Shown here: one piece after another, positions 1 through 5,774 of the stretch
Position numbering within the stretch: the first letter of the stretch is position 1
Layout: the number at the start of each line of letters is the position of its first letter
From: Rubrivivax sp.
GTDB lineage: Bacteria; Pseudomonadota; Gammaproteobacteria; Burkholderiales; Burkholderiaceae
Direction of reading: 5' to 3'
Assembly: GCA_004211235.1 (NCBI GenBank)
Contig: SEEY01000105.1
Coordinates: 1-9,608 of the forward strand
DNA length: 9,608 nt
The notes under the pieces: generated by a model
The model's input: the letters and a program-made list of their open reading frames with translations, nothing else
The model's database searches: none
What the model was told of the DNA's origin: nothing
Position numbers and translations under genes: made by a program

Positions 1-193
1 GCCCGAGCACCTGCGTGAAGAAGCCGACCGGAATGCGCAGGTCGCGGTAGGTGCCTGGCTTGAGCAGGATGGCGTCGCGGCGCGGCCCAGCAGCCCAACC
101 ACTTCGGGCCGCGCCGCGACGCCATCCTGCTCAAGCCAGGCACCTACCGCGACCTGCGCATTCCGGTCGGCTTCTTCACGCAGGTGCTCGGGC
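1..193. repeat. Perfect 88-bp inverted repeat (fold-back) at window start
   Basis: Bases 1-88 are the exact reverse complement of 106-193, with a 17-base spacer at 89-105. The right arm and the spacer read as in-frame protein of the following gene. The left arm, read in that frame, has stops at 16-18 and 61-63. The left arm is therefore a reversed copy of the gene, not a second functional element. A perfect match over 88 bp, starting at base 1 and cutting a coding sequence, is typical of a chimeric fold-back at a contig end (library or whole-genome-amplification artefact). A real recent inverted duplication cannot be excluded from the sequence alone. Confidence 0.95.
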
Positions 194-1668
194 TGGGCGC
201 GCAGCCTGACGATGTGCACGTCATCGGCGACCTCCGCTCCACCGCGCTGCTCGACAACGACAACGCGACCACCAATTTCTGGCGCGGCGCCGAGAACTTC
301 TCGGTGACGCCCACGCTGGGCATCGGCGACAACACCATGCAGTGGGCGGTGTCCCAGGCCATCCCGTTCCGGCGCATGCATGTGCGCGGCAATATGCGGC
401 TGAACCAGAAGCAGGGCTGGGCCAGCGGCGGCTGGTTTGCCGACGTGCGGGTGGACGGCCGGGTGGACTCGGCGACGCAGCAGCAATGGATCTCGCGCAA
501 CAGCGAGTGGGGCAGCTGGACGGGCTCGAACTGGAACATGGTCTTCGTCGGCGTGCCGCAGGCGCCGGCCGGTGAATTCCCCACGCCCGGCGCGCGCTTC
601 ACCCGCGTGGACCGGACGCCGCTGGTGCGCGAGAAGCCCTGGCTCTTCATCGACAAGGACGGCAGCTACGCGGTGCGCGTGCCGGCGCTGCGGCGCGACA
701 GCGCAGGCATCTCCTGGGCCGAAGGCATGGCGCCGGGCCGGACGCTGCCCATCGCGCGCTTCCACATCGCGCGGCCCGGCGACACGGCCGCCGCGCTGAA
801 CGCCCAGCTCGCCGCCGGCAGGCATCTGCTGTTCACGCCGGGCGAATACCTGCTGACCGAGACGCTGCAGGTCAGCCGCCCCGGCACGGTGGTGCTGGGC
901 ATCGGCTTCCCGACGCTGCGCTCGGACAACGGCGTGCCGCTGCTGAAGACCGCCGACGTCGACGGCCTGACGATTGGCGGCCTGTTCCTGGACGCCGGCC
1001 GCGAGGATTCCGGGCTGCTGATGGAGGTCGGCCCGCCGCGCAGCAAGGCCCGCCACCAGGCCGACCCCACCGTGCTGCACGACGTGTTCTTCCGTGTCGG
1101 CGGCGCCGCCCCGGGCCGCGTGCACACGGCGCTGCGCGTCAATGCCCACGACACCCTGGTGGACCACACCTGGCTCTGGCGCGCCGACCACGGCGAGGGC
1201 GTCGGCTGGACGAGCAACCCGTCCGCCCAGGGCCTCGTCGTCGACGGCGAGGACGTGACGATCTACGGCCTCTTCGTCGAGCACTTCCAGCAGCATCAGG
1301 TGCTCTGGCGCGGCAACGGCGGGCGGGTCTACTTCTACCAGTCCGAGCTGCCCTACGACCCGCCGACTCAAGGCCAGTGGACCAGCCCGACCGGCCGCGC
1401 TAACCGTGGATTTGCGTCGTACAAGGTAGCCGACACGGTGACGACGCACGAGGCCTGGGGCCTGGGCATCTACAGCGTCTTCCTGCAGCCCGACGTGCTG
1501 CTGGATCGCGCCATCGAGGTGCCCGACGCGCCCGGCGTGAAGTTGCGCCACATGATCACCGTCTGCCTGGTGGACAAGGGCAGCATCGAGCGCATCGCCA
1601 ACGACAAGGGCGAGCCGGCGCGCTGCAAGGGGGGCTCGAACACGGCGACGTTGAAGGAATTTCCGTAA
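91..1668 (+). CDS. Parallel beta-helix protein of unknown function, N-terminally truncated
   Basis: About 525 residues are visible and the C-terminus is complete (TAA at 1666-1668). I recognise a family of large secreted right-handed beta-helix (pectin-lyase-like) proteins, common in actinobacteria and some proteobacteria. Members are often deposited as 'adenylyl cyclase' or 'coagulation factor 5/8 type domain protein', neither name resting on shown activity. Recognisable blocks are ILLKPGTYR (124-150), GFFTQVLGLG (169-198), the WRGAENFSVTP and MQWAVSQAIPFRRMHVRG stretch (about 280-390), GSNWNMVFVG (about 523-552), HLLFTPGEYLL (823-855), VDHTWLWRADHGEGVGW (about 1159-1209), ELPYDPP and TTHEAWGLG near the end. 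No F5/8 or cyclase domain is seen after the helix. The first possible start is a GTG at 184, but family-like sequence continues in frame upstream to about 91, so 184 is not the true start. The missing part, probably a signal peptide plus about 60-90 residues, lies beyond the fold-back. Function is unknown. Confidence 0.75.
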   Translation, partial: QPNHFGPRRDAILLKPGTYRDLRIPVGFFTQVLGLGAQPDDVHVIGDLRSTALLDNDNATTNFWRGAENFSVTPTLGIGDNTMQWAVSQAIPFRRMHVRGNMRLNQKQGWASGGWFADVRVDGRVDSATQQQWISRNSEWGSWTGSNWNMVFVGVPQAPAGEFPTPGARFTRVDRTPLVREKPWLFIDKDGSYAVRVPALRRDSAGISWAEGMAPGRTLPIARFHIARPGDTAAALNAQLAAGRHLLFTPGEYLLTETLQVSRPGTVVLGIGFPTLRSDNGVPLLKTADVDGLTIGGLFLDAGREDSGLLMEVGPPRSKARHQADPTVLHDVFFRVGGAAPGRVHTALRVNAHDTLVDHTWLWRADHGEGVGWTSNPSAQGLVVDGEDVTIYGLFVEHFQQHQVLWRGNGGRVYFYQSELPYDPPTQGQWTSPTGRANRGFASYKVADTVTTHEAWGLGIYSVFLQPDVLLDRAIEVPDAPGVKLRHMITVCLVDKGSIERIANDKGEPARCKGGSNTATLKEFP

Positions 1669-1764
1669 ACATCCGGTTTCAACCGGGCCGGGAAGAAAGG
1701 CGGCGCGGCAAGCGTTGTGCAGGTTGAGGGGGCCACGAGAACACGCGGCCCCGCCAACAACATC

Positions 1765-1770
1765 GAGGAG
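1765..1770 (+). promoter_or_regulatory. Ribosome binding site deciding the ATG at 1777
   Basis: GAGGAG lies six bases before the ATG at 1777. The frame is open further upstream to an ATG at 1717, but only the 1777 start gives a clean signal peptide directly at the N-terminus. I therefore take 1777 as the start. Confidence 0.7.
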
Positions 1771-1776
1771 CCTGCC

Positions 1777-2622
1777 ATGTCCAACCGCCTGTCCTTCACC
1801 GCCCTGGCCGCCCTGCAGGCCCTGCCTGCCCTCGCGCACGCCGACGAACTCGCGCCCAATGCCGGCCGCCGCGCCATCAGCGTCGCCGCGCAGCGCGACT
1901 CGCTGAAGAACCAGCAGGCCGCGGCTTCCCTGACGCTGCCGGTCGGCGAGCGCGCCTGGGTCAACGTCGGCGCCGGCACGTCGCGCAGCGTCGACACCGT
2001 CAGGCCGAAGCAGGTCACCGCCGGCGTCGGCGTGGCCGGCAGCGCCTGGCAAGCCACGCTGGACGCCAGCCGCCGCCGCGACGGCAGCGCCTTCAACCAG
2101 ACCGACTGGGCCGCCGCGGCGGACGTGCGGCCGGTGGACGGCGTCAGCGTCGGACTGGACGCGACGCATCGCAGTGCGAAGGCGCGTAGTGCCACCACCG
2201 ACCAGCGCCTGCGCGGTCGCGGCGTCGGGGTGCATGGCGCGGTGGCTGTGGGCAGCAAGTTGACGGTGCACGGCGCAGCGATGCGCAACCGCTACAAGCT
2301 CAACGAGACGACGACGCAGACCGGCTCCGGCGGGCCGCTGGGCCTGCTGCAGCCGCGCCCATCCATCGTCAACCGCGACGAACTGGCACTGGCCCGCAGC
2401 GCGCAGGTCGGCGCGACCTGGCGCTTCGACAACCAGGTCGCCGTCACTGGTGAGGTCCTGCGTGACCGGCTGCAGGACGGCGGCAGCCTGCGCACCGCAC
2501 AGCTCAAGGCCGCCGTGCCGATGGGCGGCGGCTGGACGCTGGCGCCCGCGGTCGGCCGCAGCCACGGCCCGCAGGGCAGCCAGGCCACCTTCGGCCAGCT
2601 CGGCGCGAGCTACGCCTGGTGA
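1777..2622 (+). CDS. Putative outer-membrane beta-barrel protein, unknown function
   Basis: The product has 281 residues. The N-terminus is a signal peptide (MSNRLSFTALAALQALPALAHA) with a probable cleavage after AHA at residue 22. The mature part has no hydrophobic helix and is rich in Gly, Ala, Ser, Thr and Arg. It shows repeated stretches of alternating polar and nonpolar residues (for example SVGLDATHRS and KLTVHGAAMRNRYKL). The chain ends LGASYAW, with Tyr at -3 and Trp last, matching the C-terminal signal of barrels inserted by the BAM complex. I infer a small outer-membrane barrel of roughly 10-14 strands and do not recognise a named family. It lies 108 bp after the beta-helix gene and 65 bp before xdhC on the same strand. 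A shared transcript is possible but not shown. A periplasmic protein is the main alternative. Confidence 0.65.
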   Translation: MSNRLSFTALAALQALPALAHADELAPNAGRRAISVAAQRDSLKNQQAAASLTLPVGERAWVNVGAGTSRSVDTVRPKQVTAGVGVAGSAWQATLDASRRRDGSAFNQTDWAAAADVRPVDGVSVGLDATHRSAKARSATTDQRLRGRGVGVHGAVAVGSKLTVHGAAMRNRYKLNETTTQTGSGGPLGLLQPRPSIVNRDELALARSAQVGATWRFDNQVAVTGEVLRDRLQDGGSLRTAQLKAAVPMGGGWTLAPAVGRSHGPQGSQATFGQLGASYAW

Positions 2623-2687
2623 CGTGGCCCGCCGGCTGCGGGTAGAAGAGGTTCCGGGTATGGTGGCGCCCGACCTGCAGCGAAGCC

Positions 2688-3668
2688 ATGGACAACCTCG
2701 ATCTCAATGTATTGCGTACGGCGGCCGGCTGGCTCGCTGAAGCGCGCGGCGTCGTGCTGGGCACGATCACGCGCACCTGGGGCTCGGCGCCGCGGCCGGT
2801 GGGCTCGCTGGTGGCCGTGCGGGACGACGGCCTGATCGCCGGCTCGGTGTCCGGCGGCTGCATCGAGGACGACCTGATCGCGCAGCTGCGTGCCGGCAGC
2901 CTGCAACTCGACAAGCCCACGCCGCTGCGCTACGGCGTCGGCGCCGAGGAGGCCCGCCGCTTCGGCCTGCCCTGTGGCGGCACGCTGGAGCTGATGCTGG
3001 AGCCGCTCGGCCCGCAGTCGGGCCTCGATGAACTGCTCGACCGCCTGACCCGCGGCGAGCGCGTGCGCCGCACGCTGGACCTCGCCACCGGCGCCGCCAC
3101 GCTGGCGGATGCCGAACCGGGCGCTGACACATTGACGCTCAGTGACAGCCAGCTCTTCAGCCACCACGGCCCGCAGTGGCGGCTGCTGGTCATCGGCGCC
3201 GGCCAGATGACCGACTACCTTGCGCAGATGGCACTGGCGCTGGGCTATGGCGTCACCGTTTGCGACCCGCGTGCGGAGTACGCCGACGGCTTTGCGCTCG
3301 ATGGCGTGACGCTGACGCGCGACATGCCGGACGACGTGGTGATGGCCTTCAAGCCCGACGGCGCCACGGCCATCGTCGCCCTCACGCACGACCCCAAGCT
3401 GGACGACCTGGCGCTGATGGAGGCGCTGAAGGGCGCGGCCTTCTACGTCGGCGCCATCGGCTCGCGCGTCAACCAGGCCAAGCGCAAGGCCCGGCTGGCC
3501 GAGCACTTCGGGCTGACGCAGGCCGAGCTGAGCCGCCTGCATGGCCCCGTGGGCCTGGACATCGGCGCCCGCACGCCGCCGGAGATCGCGCTCTCCATCC
3601 TGGCGGAGATGACGGCGGTGCGCTATCGGGCAGGCGGTGCGACGGCCGAGGCCGGTTGCACCGTCTGA
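2688..3668 (+). CDS. XdhC family protein (molybdenum cofactor insertion/sulfuration factor)
   Basis: The 326-residue cytoplasmic protein has both domains of the XdhC/CoxI family. The N-terminal XdhC_CoxI domain (about 10-105) carries GSVSGGCIE (52-60, Cys58) and GLPCGG (93-98, Cys96). The C-terminal XdhC_C Rossmann domain (about 163-312) carries VIGAGQM (168-174), CDPR (192-195), GAIGSR (255-260) and GLDIGARTPPEIALSILAE (289-307). Known XdhC proteins bind the molybdenum cofactor, help load its terminal sulfur, and deliver it to xanthine dehydrogenase-type enzymes. No molybdenum hydroxylase or MobA-like gene is in this window, so the client is unknown. GAGQM replaces the GAGH form common in this domain, suggesting a subfamily distinct from classical xdhC next to xdhAB. 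The ATG at 2688 has no strong Shine-Dalgarno sequence but fits the family N-terminus. The length is typical. Confidence 0.88.
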   Translation: MDNLDLNVLRTAAGWLAEARGVVLGTITRTWGSAPRPVGSLVAVRDDGLIAGSVSGGCIEDDLIAQLRAGSLQLDKPTPLRYGVGAEEARRFGLPCGGTLELMLEPLGPQSGLDELLDRLTRGERVRRTLDLATGAATLADAEPGADTLTLSDSQLFSHHGPQWRLLVIGAGQMTDYLAQMALALGYGVTVCDPRAEYADGFALDGVTLTRDMPDDVVMAFKPDGATAIVALTHDPKLDDLALMEALKGAAFYVGAIGSRVNQAKRKARLAEHFGLTQAELSRLHGPVGLDIGARTPPEIALSILAEMTAVRYRAGGATAEAGCTV

Positions 3669-3669
3669 A

Positions 3670-4296
3670 TCACTTCATGGTGTAGCCGCGGCCGTCCATG
3701 CAGGCTTCCACCGCGCGGTTGAAGACGCTGCTGTCGGCCTGCGCATTCGGCTGCGTCGTCGCCCAGCGGTTGCAGTCGCGGCGGTCGTTCTCCAGTTGCT
3801 CGGGCGACTGGCCGTTGCGCGGATAGACGATCGGCTCGGCCTTGGGTGGCGGGGGCGGTGCCGGAGCCGGCATCACCTGGGCGGTGTTGGCCTCGGGCGG
3901 CGGCGCGGTGACGACATAGCCGTCGGGCACCGGCCGGTAGTACACGCCGTTGGCGTAGTAGTAGGGCAGGCCGCCGAGCGTCAACGTCACATACGACGGC
4001 GGCAGCAGCGGGATGACGACGCCGAAGGGCGGCGCGACGACGCGGTAGCGCGGGCCGTAGGGCTGATACCAGACACCGCCGTGGAACCAGTAGCGGTGCG
4101 GCCCGCCGCCGACGATGACGGCACCGCGCGGCACGTAGGGCGCCACGTAGCCCGGCGCGGGGTAGTAATGGTCGTGGTGGTAGCGGTTGTCGAACACCAT
4201 GCCGATGTTGGCGCGCACGCGCACATCCGCGTGGGCGGGCAGGGTGGCGCACAGCGCGAGCAGCGTGGCGGCGGTGGCGTGGAGCAGGGTCTTCAT
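3670..4296 (-). CDS. Secreted DUF6515-like protein
   Basis: The product has 208 residues from an ATG at 4296. The open frame continues upstream to 4392, but starting there would bury the signal peptide. MKTLLHATAATLLALCATLPAHA is a classic type I signal peptide cut near residue 23. Cys16 is not in a proper lipobox. The mature chain has a Tyr/His/Pro-rich region (about 38-82), a block PPFGVVIPLLPPSYVTLTL followed by LPYYYANGVYYRPVPDGYVV (about 89-129), a proline run (143-151), and a C-terminal module with Cys175 and Cys199 (DRRDCNRWATTQP, then EACMDGRGYTMK). The YYYANGVYYRP block is what I associate with DUF6515 proteins of proteobacteria, which have no established function. The C-terminal module recurs in other small envelope proteins. 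A periplasmic or envelope location is inferred. Its stop lies one base from the xdhC stop (convergent), and its 5' end faces the gst gene. Confidence 0.75.
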   Translation of the reverse strand: MKTLLHATAATLLALCATLPAHADVRVRANIGMVFDNRYHHDHYYPAPGYVAPYVPRGAVIVGGGPHRYWFHGGVWYQPYGPRYRVVAPPFGVVIPLLPPSYVTLTLGGLPYYYANGVYYRPVPDGYVVTAPPPEANTAQVMPAPAPPPPPKAEPIVYPRNGQSPEQLENDRRDCNRWATTQPNAQADSSVFNRAVEACMDGRGYTMK

Positions 4297-4415
4297 CGTC
4301 TTCAACCTGGAGCCGGGGAGGAATGGCAACGTGGCCAGCCTGCGCTGCGTGCACTGCGGCGGCATGTCGGCCACGTAAAGTTCGCCGTCCACGCCTTCCC
4401 GAGCCTGTCGCCGCC
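4297..4415. promoter_or_regulatory. Divergent intergenic region with an 8-bp inverted repeat
   Basis: These 119 bp separate the starts of the DUF6515-like gene (-) and the gst gene (+), so both promoters should lie here or just inside the flanking genes. ACGTGGCC at 4329-4336 is the exact reverse complement of GGCCACGT at 4369-4376, with 32 bases between. A paired operator is possible. I could not assign convincing -35/-10 boxes on either strand. Confidence 0.35.
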
Positions 4416-5042
4416 ATGATCGAACTGCACTACTTTCCCAGCAACGCCAGCTTCGCGCCCCACCTCCTGCTGGAGGAGATGGGCATCCCCTTCACGTTGC
4501 GCACGGTGGACCGCGCCAACAACGAGCACAAGTCGCCGGCCTATCTGAAGCTCAACCCGAACGGGCTGATCCCGACGCTGGTCGACGGCGACCTGGTGCT
4601 CTACGAGACGGCCGCGATCCTGATGCACCTGGCCGACTGCCACCCGGGCTTTGCGCCGGCGCCGGGCACGGCCGAGCGGGCCGAGTACTACAAATGGATG
4701 GTCTGGCTGACGAACACGCTGCAGGCGATGTTGATCCACTACTTCTACCCGGACCGCATGGCGTCTGACGGTGCTGAAGTGAAGGCTCGGGCGGAGGCGC
4801 AGGTGGCGCCGATGCTGGATCAGATGGACGCGCATCTGGCTCGCCATGGTGGCGAATGGTTCCTGGGTTCTGAATACACCGCGGTCGATCCGCTGGCCTT
4901 CATGCTGTGCCGCTGGACGCGGATGCAGGGGAATCCGGCGAAGACGCGGCCGGCGTTGGGGGCGTATTTGAAGCGGGTGTTTGAGCGGGCGGCGACGCAG
5001 CGGGTGGTGGCCAAGGAGCAGTTGCCAGATCCGGTGTATTGA
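4416..5042 (+). CDS. Glutathione S-transferase family protein
   Basis: The 208-residue cytosolic protein has the usual GST length. The N-terminal thioredoxin-fold domain (1-75) includes FAPHLLLEEMGIPF (13-26), the cis-proline motif NPNGLIPTL (47-55, Pro53), and YETAAILMHL (63-72), where Glu64-Thr65 corresponds to the usual Glu-Ser that contacts the gamma-glutamyl part of glutathione. The rest is the all-helical C-terminal domain. At the position of the beta-class catalytic Cys (as in GACSLAPH), this protein reads SNASFAPH, so the Cys is absent. Ser9 or Ser12 may take its place. Such proteins conjugate or reduce electrophiles with glutathione, but the substrate cannot be read from sequence. 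The ATG at 4416 is chosen because the MIELHYFP start matches the first beta-strand of the fold. The extension up to 4323 is low-complexity and unlike the family. It reads towards the repeat island that follows. Confidence 0.88.
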   Translation: MIELHYFPSNASFAPHLLLEEMGIPFTLRTVDRANNEHKSPAYLKLNPNGLIPTLVDGDLVLYETAAILMHLADCHPGFAPAPGTAERAEYYKWMVWLTNTLQAMLIHYFYPDRMASDGAEVKARAEAQVAPMLDQMDAHLARHGGEWFLGSEYTAVDPLAFMLCRWTRMQGNPAKTRPALGAYLKRVFERAATQRVVAKEQLPDPVY

Positions 5043-5101
5043 TCGTCTCCACGTAGGGCTCGTCGGGTTGCTTTTGCGAGGAGTGCGTCTGATCGCTGCA
5101 T

Positions 5102-5185
5102 TGCCGGGAGTCCCGCCCGGCAGCGGGGTAACTTTCTTCTGCGGGGCCAGAAGAAAGTCACCAAAGAAGAGGCCCTGAACCGCAC
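5102..5185 (+). repeat. Outer repeat arm, left, with two hairpins
   Basis: This arm matches the reverse complement of 5649-5733 except for one substitution and one single-base indel. It holds two stem-loops. GCCGGG (5103-5108) pairs with CCCGGC (5116-5121) over a 7-base loop. ACTTTCTTCT (5131-5140) pairs perfectly with AGAAGAAAGT (5149-5158) over an 8-base loop. From memory, this module (GGGAGTCCCGCCCGGC, then an AGAAAGT hairpin) is a widespread intergenic repeat in beta- and gammaproteobacteria. It often yields spurious 'hypothetical protein' calls. Confidence 0.85.
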
Positions 5186-5244
5186 ACGACCGCGGCGCCG
5201 CGAACGGCGGCGCGCGAAAAGCTTCACCGGCTTTGCGGGCAGAC

Positions 5245-5345
5245 GCGACCCGCTGCGCTCTCGCTGCTGTCCTTGTGACGAGCGCCATCACTCGCCCCTT
5301 CACGCCGCTTAACGCCGGCTGCACGCCGGGCTCATGAGCAATACA
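5245..5345 (+). repeat. Middle repeat blocks, left half
   Basis: This stretch holds the identical 32-bp block 5245-5276 (mirror at 5576-5607) and the near-identical block 5304-5345 (mirror at 5507-5548), which contains GCTGCACGCCGGGCTCA. The 27 bases between them have diverged from the mirror copy but keep the same length. No coding potential is apparent. Confidence 0.75.
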
Positions 5346-5382
5346 CCGTCGCTGGGGCGACGCTCCCCTGGTTTGGCGCGGG

Positions 5383-5461
5383 TAGGTTGGGGTGAGCGCA
5401 GCGAACCCCAACGTCGAGCGGTGCCATGCTTATTGGGGTTCGCGGTGCTCACCCCAACCTA
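5383..5461. repeat. Central head-to-head pair of TTGGGGTGAGCGCAGCGAA repeats
   Basis: The 29-bp repeat at 5383-5411 and its inverted copy at 5433-5461 match at 27 of 29 positions around a 21-base centre. Each copy is itself a short hairpin, TTGGGGT pairing with ACCCCAA around GAGCGCAGCGA or its variant. I associate this motif with REP/BIME-like intergenic repeats common in Burkholderiales and Xanthomonadales. Its translation WGERSEP recurs in many spurious protein records. Confidence 0.8.
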
Positions 5462-5506
5462 CGAAGCGCAACGAGCCGTCGCGTCGCCCGAGCGACGCTG
5501 CCTTCG

Positions 5507-5607
5507 GTATTCCTCGTGAGCCCGGCGTGCAGCCGCGCGTTAAGCGGCCGGCCGGTGCGATGAACGGTGCTGGTGACAAGGACAGCAGCGAGAGCGCAGC
5601 GGGTCGC
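5507..5607 (-). repeat. Middle repeat blocks, right half (mirror)
   Basis: This is the reverse-oriented partner of 5245-5345. Block 5507-5548 mirrors 5304-5345 with a few changes. Block 5576-5607 mirrors 5245-5276 exactly. The spacing between the two is also 27 bases. Confidence 0.75.
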
Positions 5608-5648
5608 TTCTGGCCGCCATCCATTGCCAAGCCCGACACCCCGCTGGC

Positions 5649-5733
5649 GTGCGGATTCAGGGCCTCTTCTTTGGTGACTTTCTTCTGGCCCCGCAGAAGA
5701 AAGTTACCCCGCCGCCGGGCGGGACTCCCGGCA
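5649..5733 (-). repeat. Outer repeat arm, right, with two hairpins (mirror)
   Basis: This arm is the inverted partner of 5102-5185. It has the matching 10-bp stem (5677-5686 with 5695-5704, 8-base loop) and the GCCGGG/CCCGGC hairpin (5714-5719 with 5727-5732). It lies 41 bp beyond the sppA stop. A transcript leaving sppA meets it first and forms the same stems that gst transcripts meet at the other end. A role in termination or 3'-end protection is inferred. No long U-tract follows the stems. Confidence 0.85.
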
Positions 5734-5774
5734 CCGCACTCGCCACCAACCAGAAGTATCGAGCGAGCTGCCAG

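Larger units (their letters stand above)
5102..5733. repeat. Composite mirrored repeat island (large imperfect palindrome)
   Basis: Five blocks in the left half recur in reverse order and orientation in the right half: 5102-5185 with 5649-5733; 5245-5276 with 5576-5607 (32 bp, identical); 5304-5345 with 5507-5548; 5347-5363 with 5481-5497 (16 of 17 match); 5383-5411 with 5433-5461 (27 of 29 match). The spacer between the second and third blocks is 27 bases on both sides. Other spacers differ (60 against 41, 45 against about 37). The left half is about 310 bp, the right about 301, and the centre 21. This is one inverted duplication of a composite unit that has since diverged by substitutions and indels. 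No transposase frame, obvious target-site duplication or partition gene is seen. Confidence 0.85.
5043..5774. other. 732-bp gene-free interval between convergent gst and sppA
   Basis: No credible gene lies here. Open frames over it translate repeat DNA and read through repeat arms or antisense to sppA. The content is a composite inverted-repeat island (5102-5733) flanked by short unique stretches of 59 bp (5043-5101) and 41 bp (5734-5774). Both flanking genes point into it, so it is downstream of both. Confidence 0.85.

Noticed and set aside
1673..1686. Possible terminator hairpin (CCGGT/ACCGG) after the beta-helix gene
   Set aside because: The stem is only 5 bp with a 4-base loop and has no T-run after it, so it is too weak to call.
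2610..3542. 310-codon open frame on the - strand opposite xdhC
   Set aside because: It is an antisense shadow without family motifs, while xdhC is complete in its own frame.
3623..4417. 264-codon - strand and 260-codon + strand open frames around the DUF6515-like gene
   Set aside because: Both are Arg- or Val-rich shadows. Only the 3670-4296 frame has a signal peptide and recognisable family blocks.
4302..5411. 369-codon open frame on the - strand opposite gst and the left half of the island
   Set aside because: It is made of repeat DNA plus antisense gst. The gst frame has the GST fold motifs and accounts for the coding signal.
5102..5733. Insertion sequence or transposon
   Set aside because: There is no transposase frame inside and no clear target-site duplication at the ends. 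The structure is better described as a composite inverted repeat.
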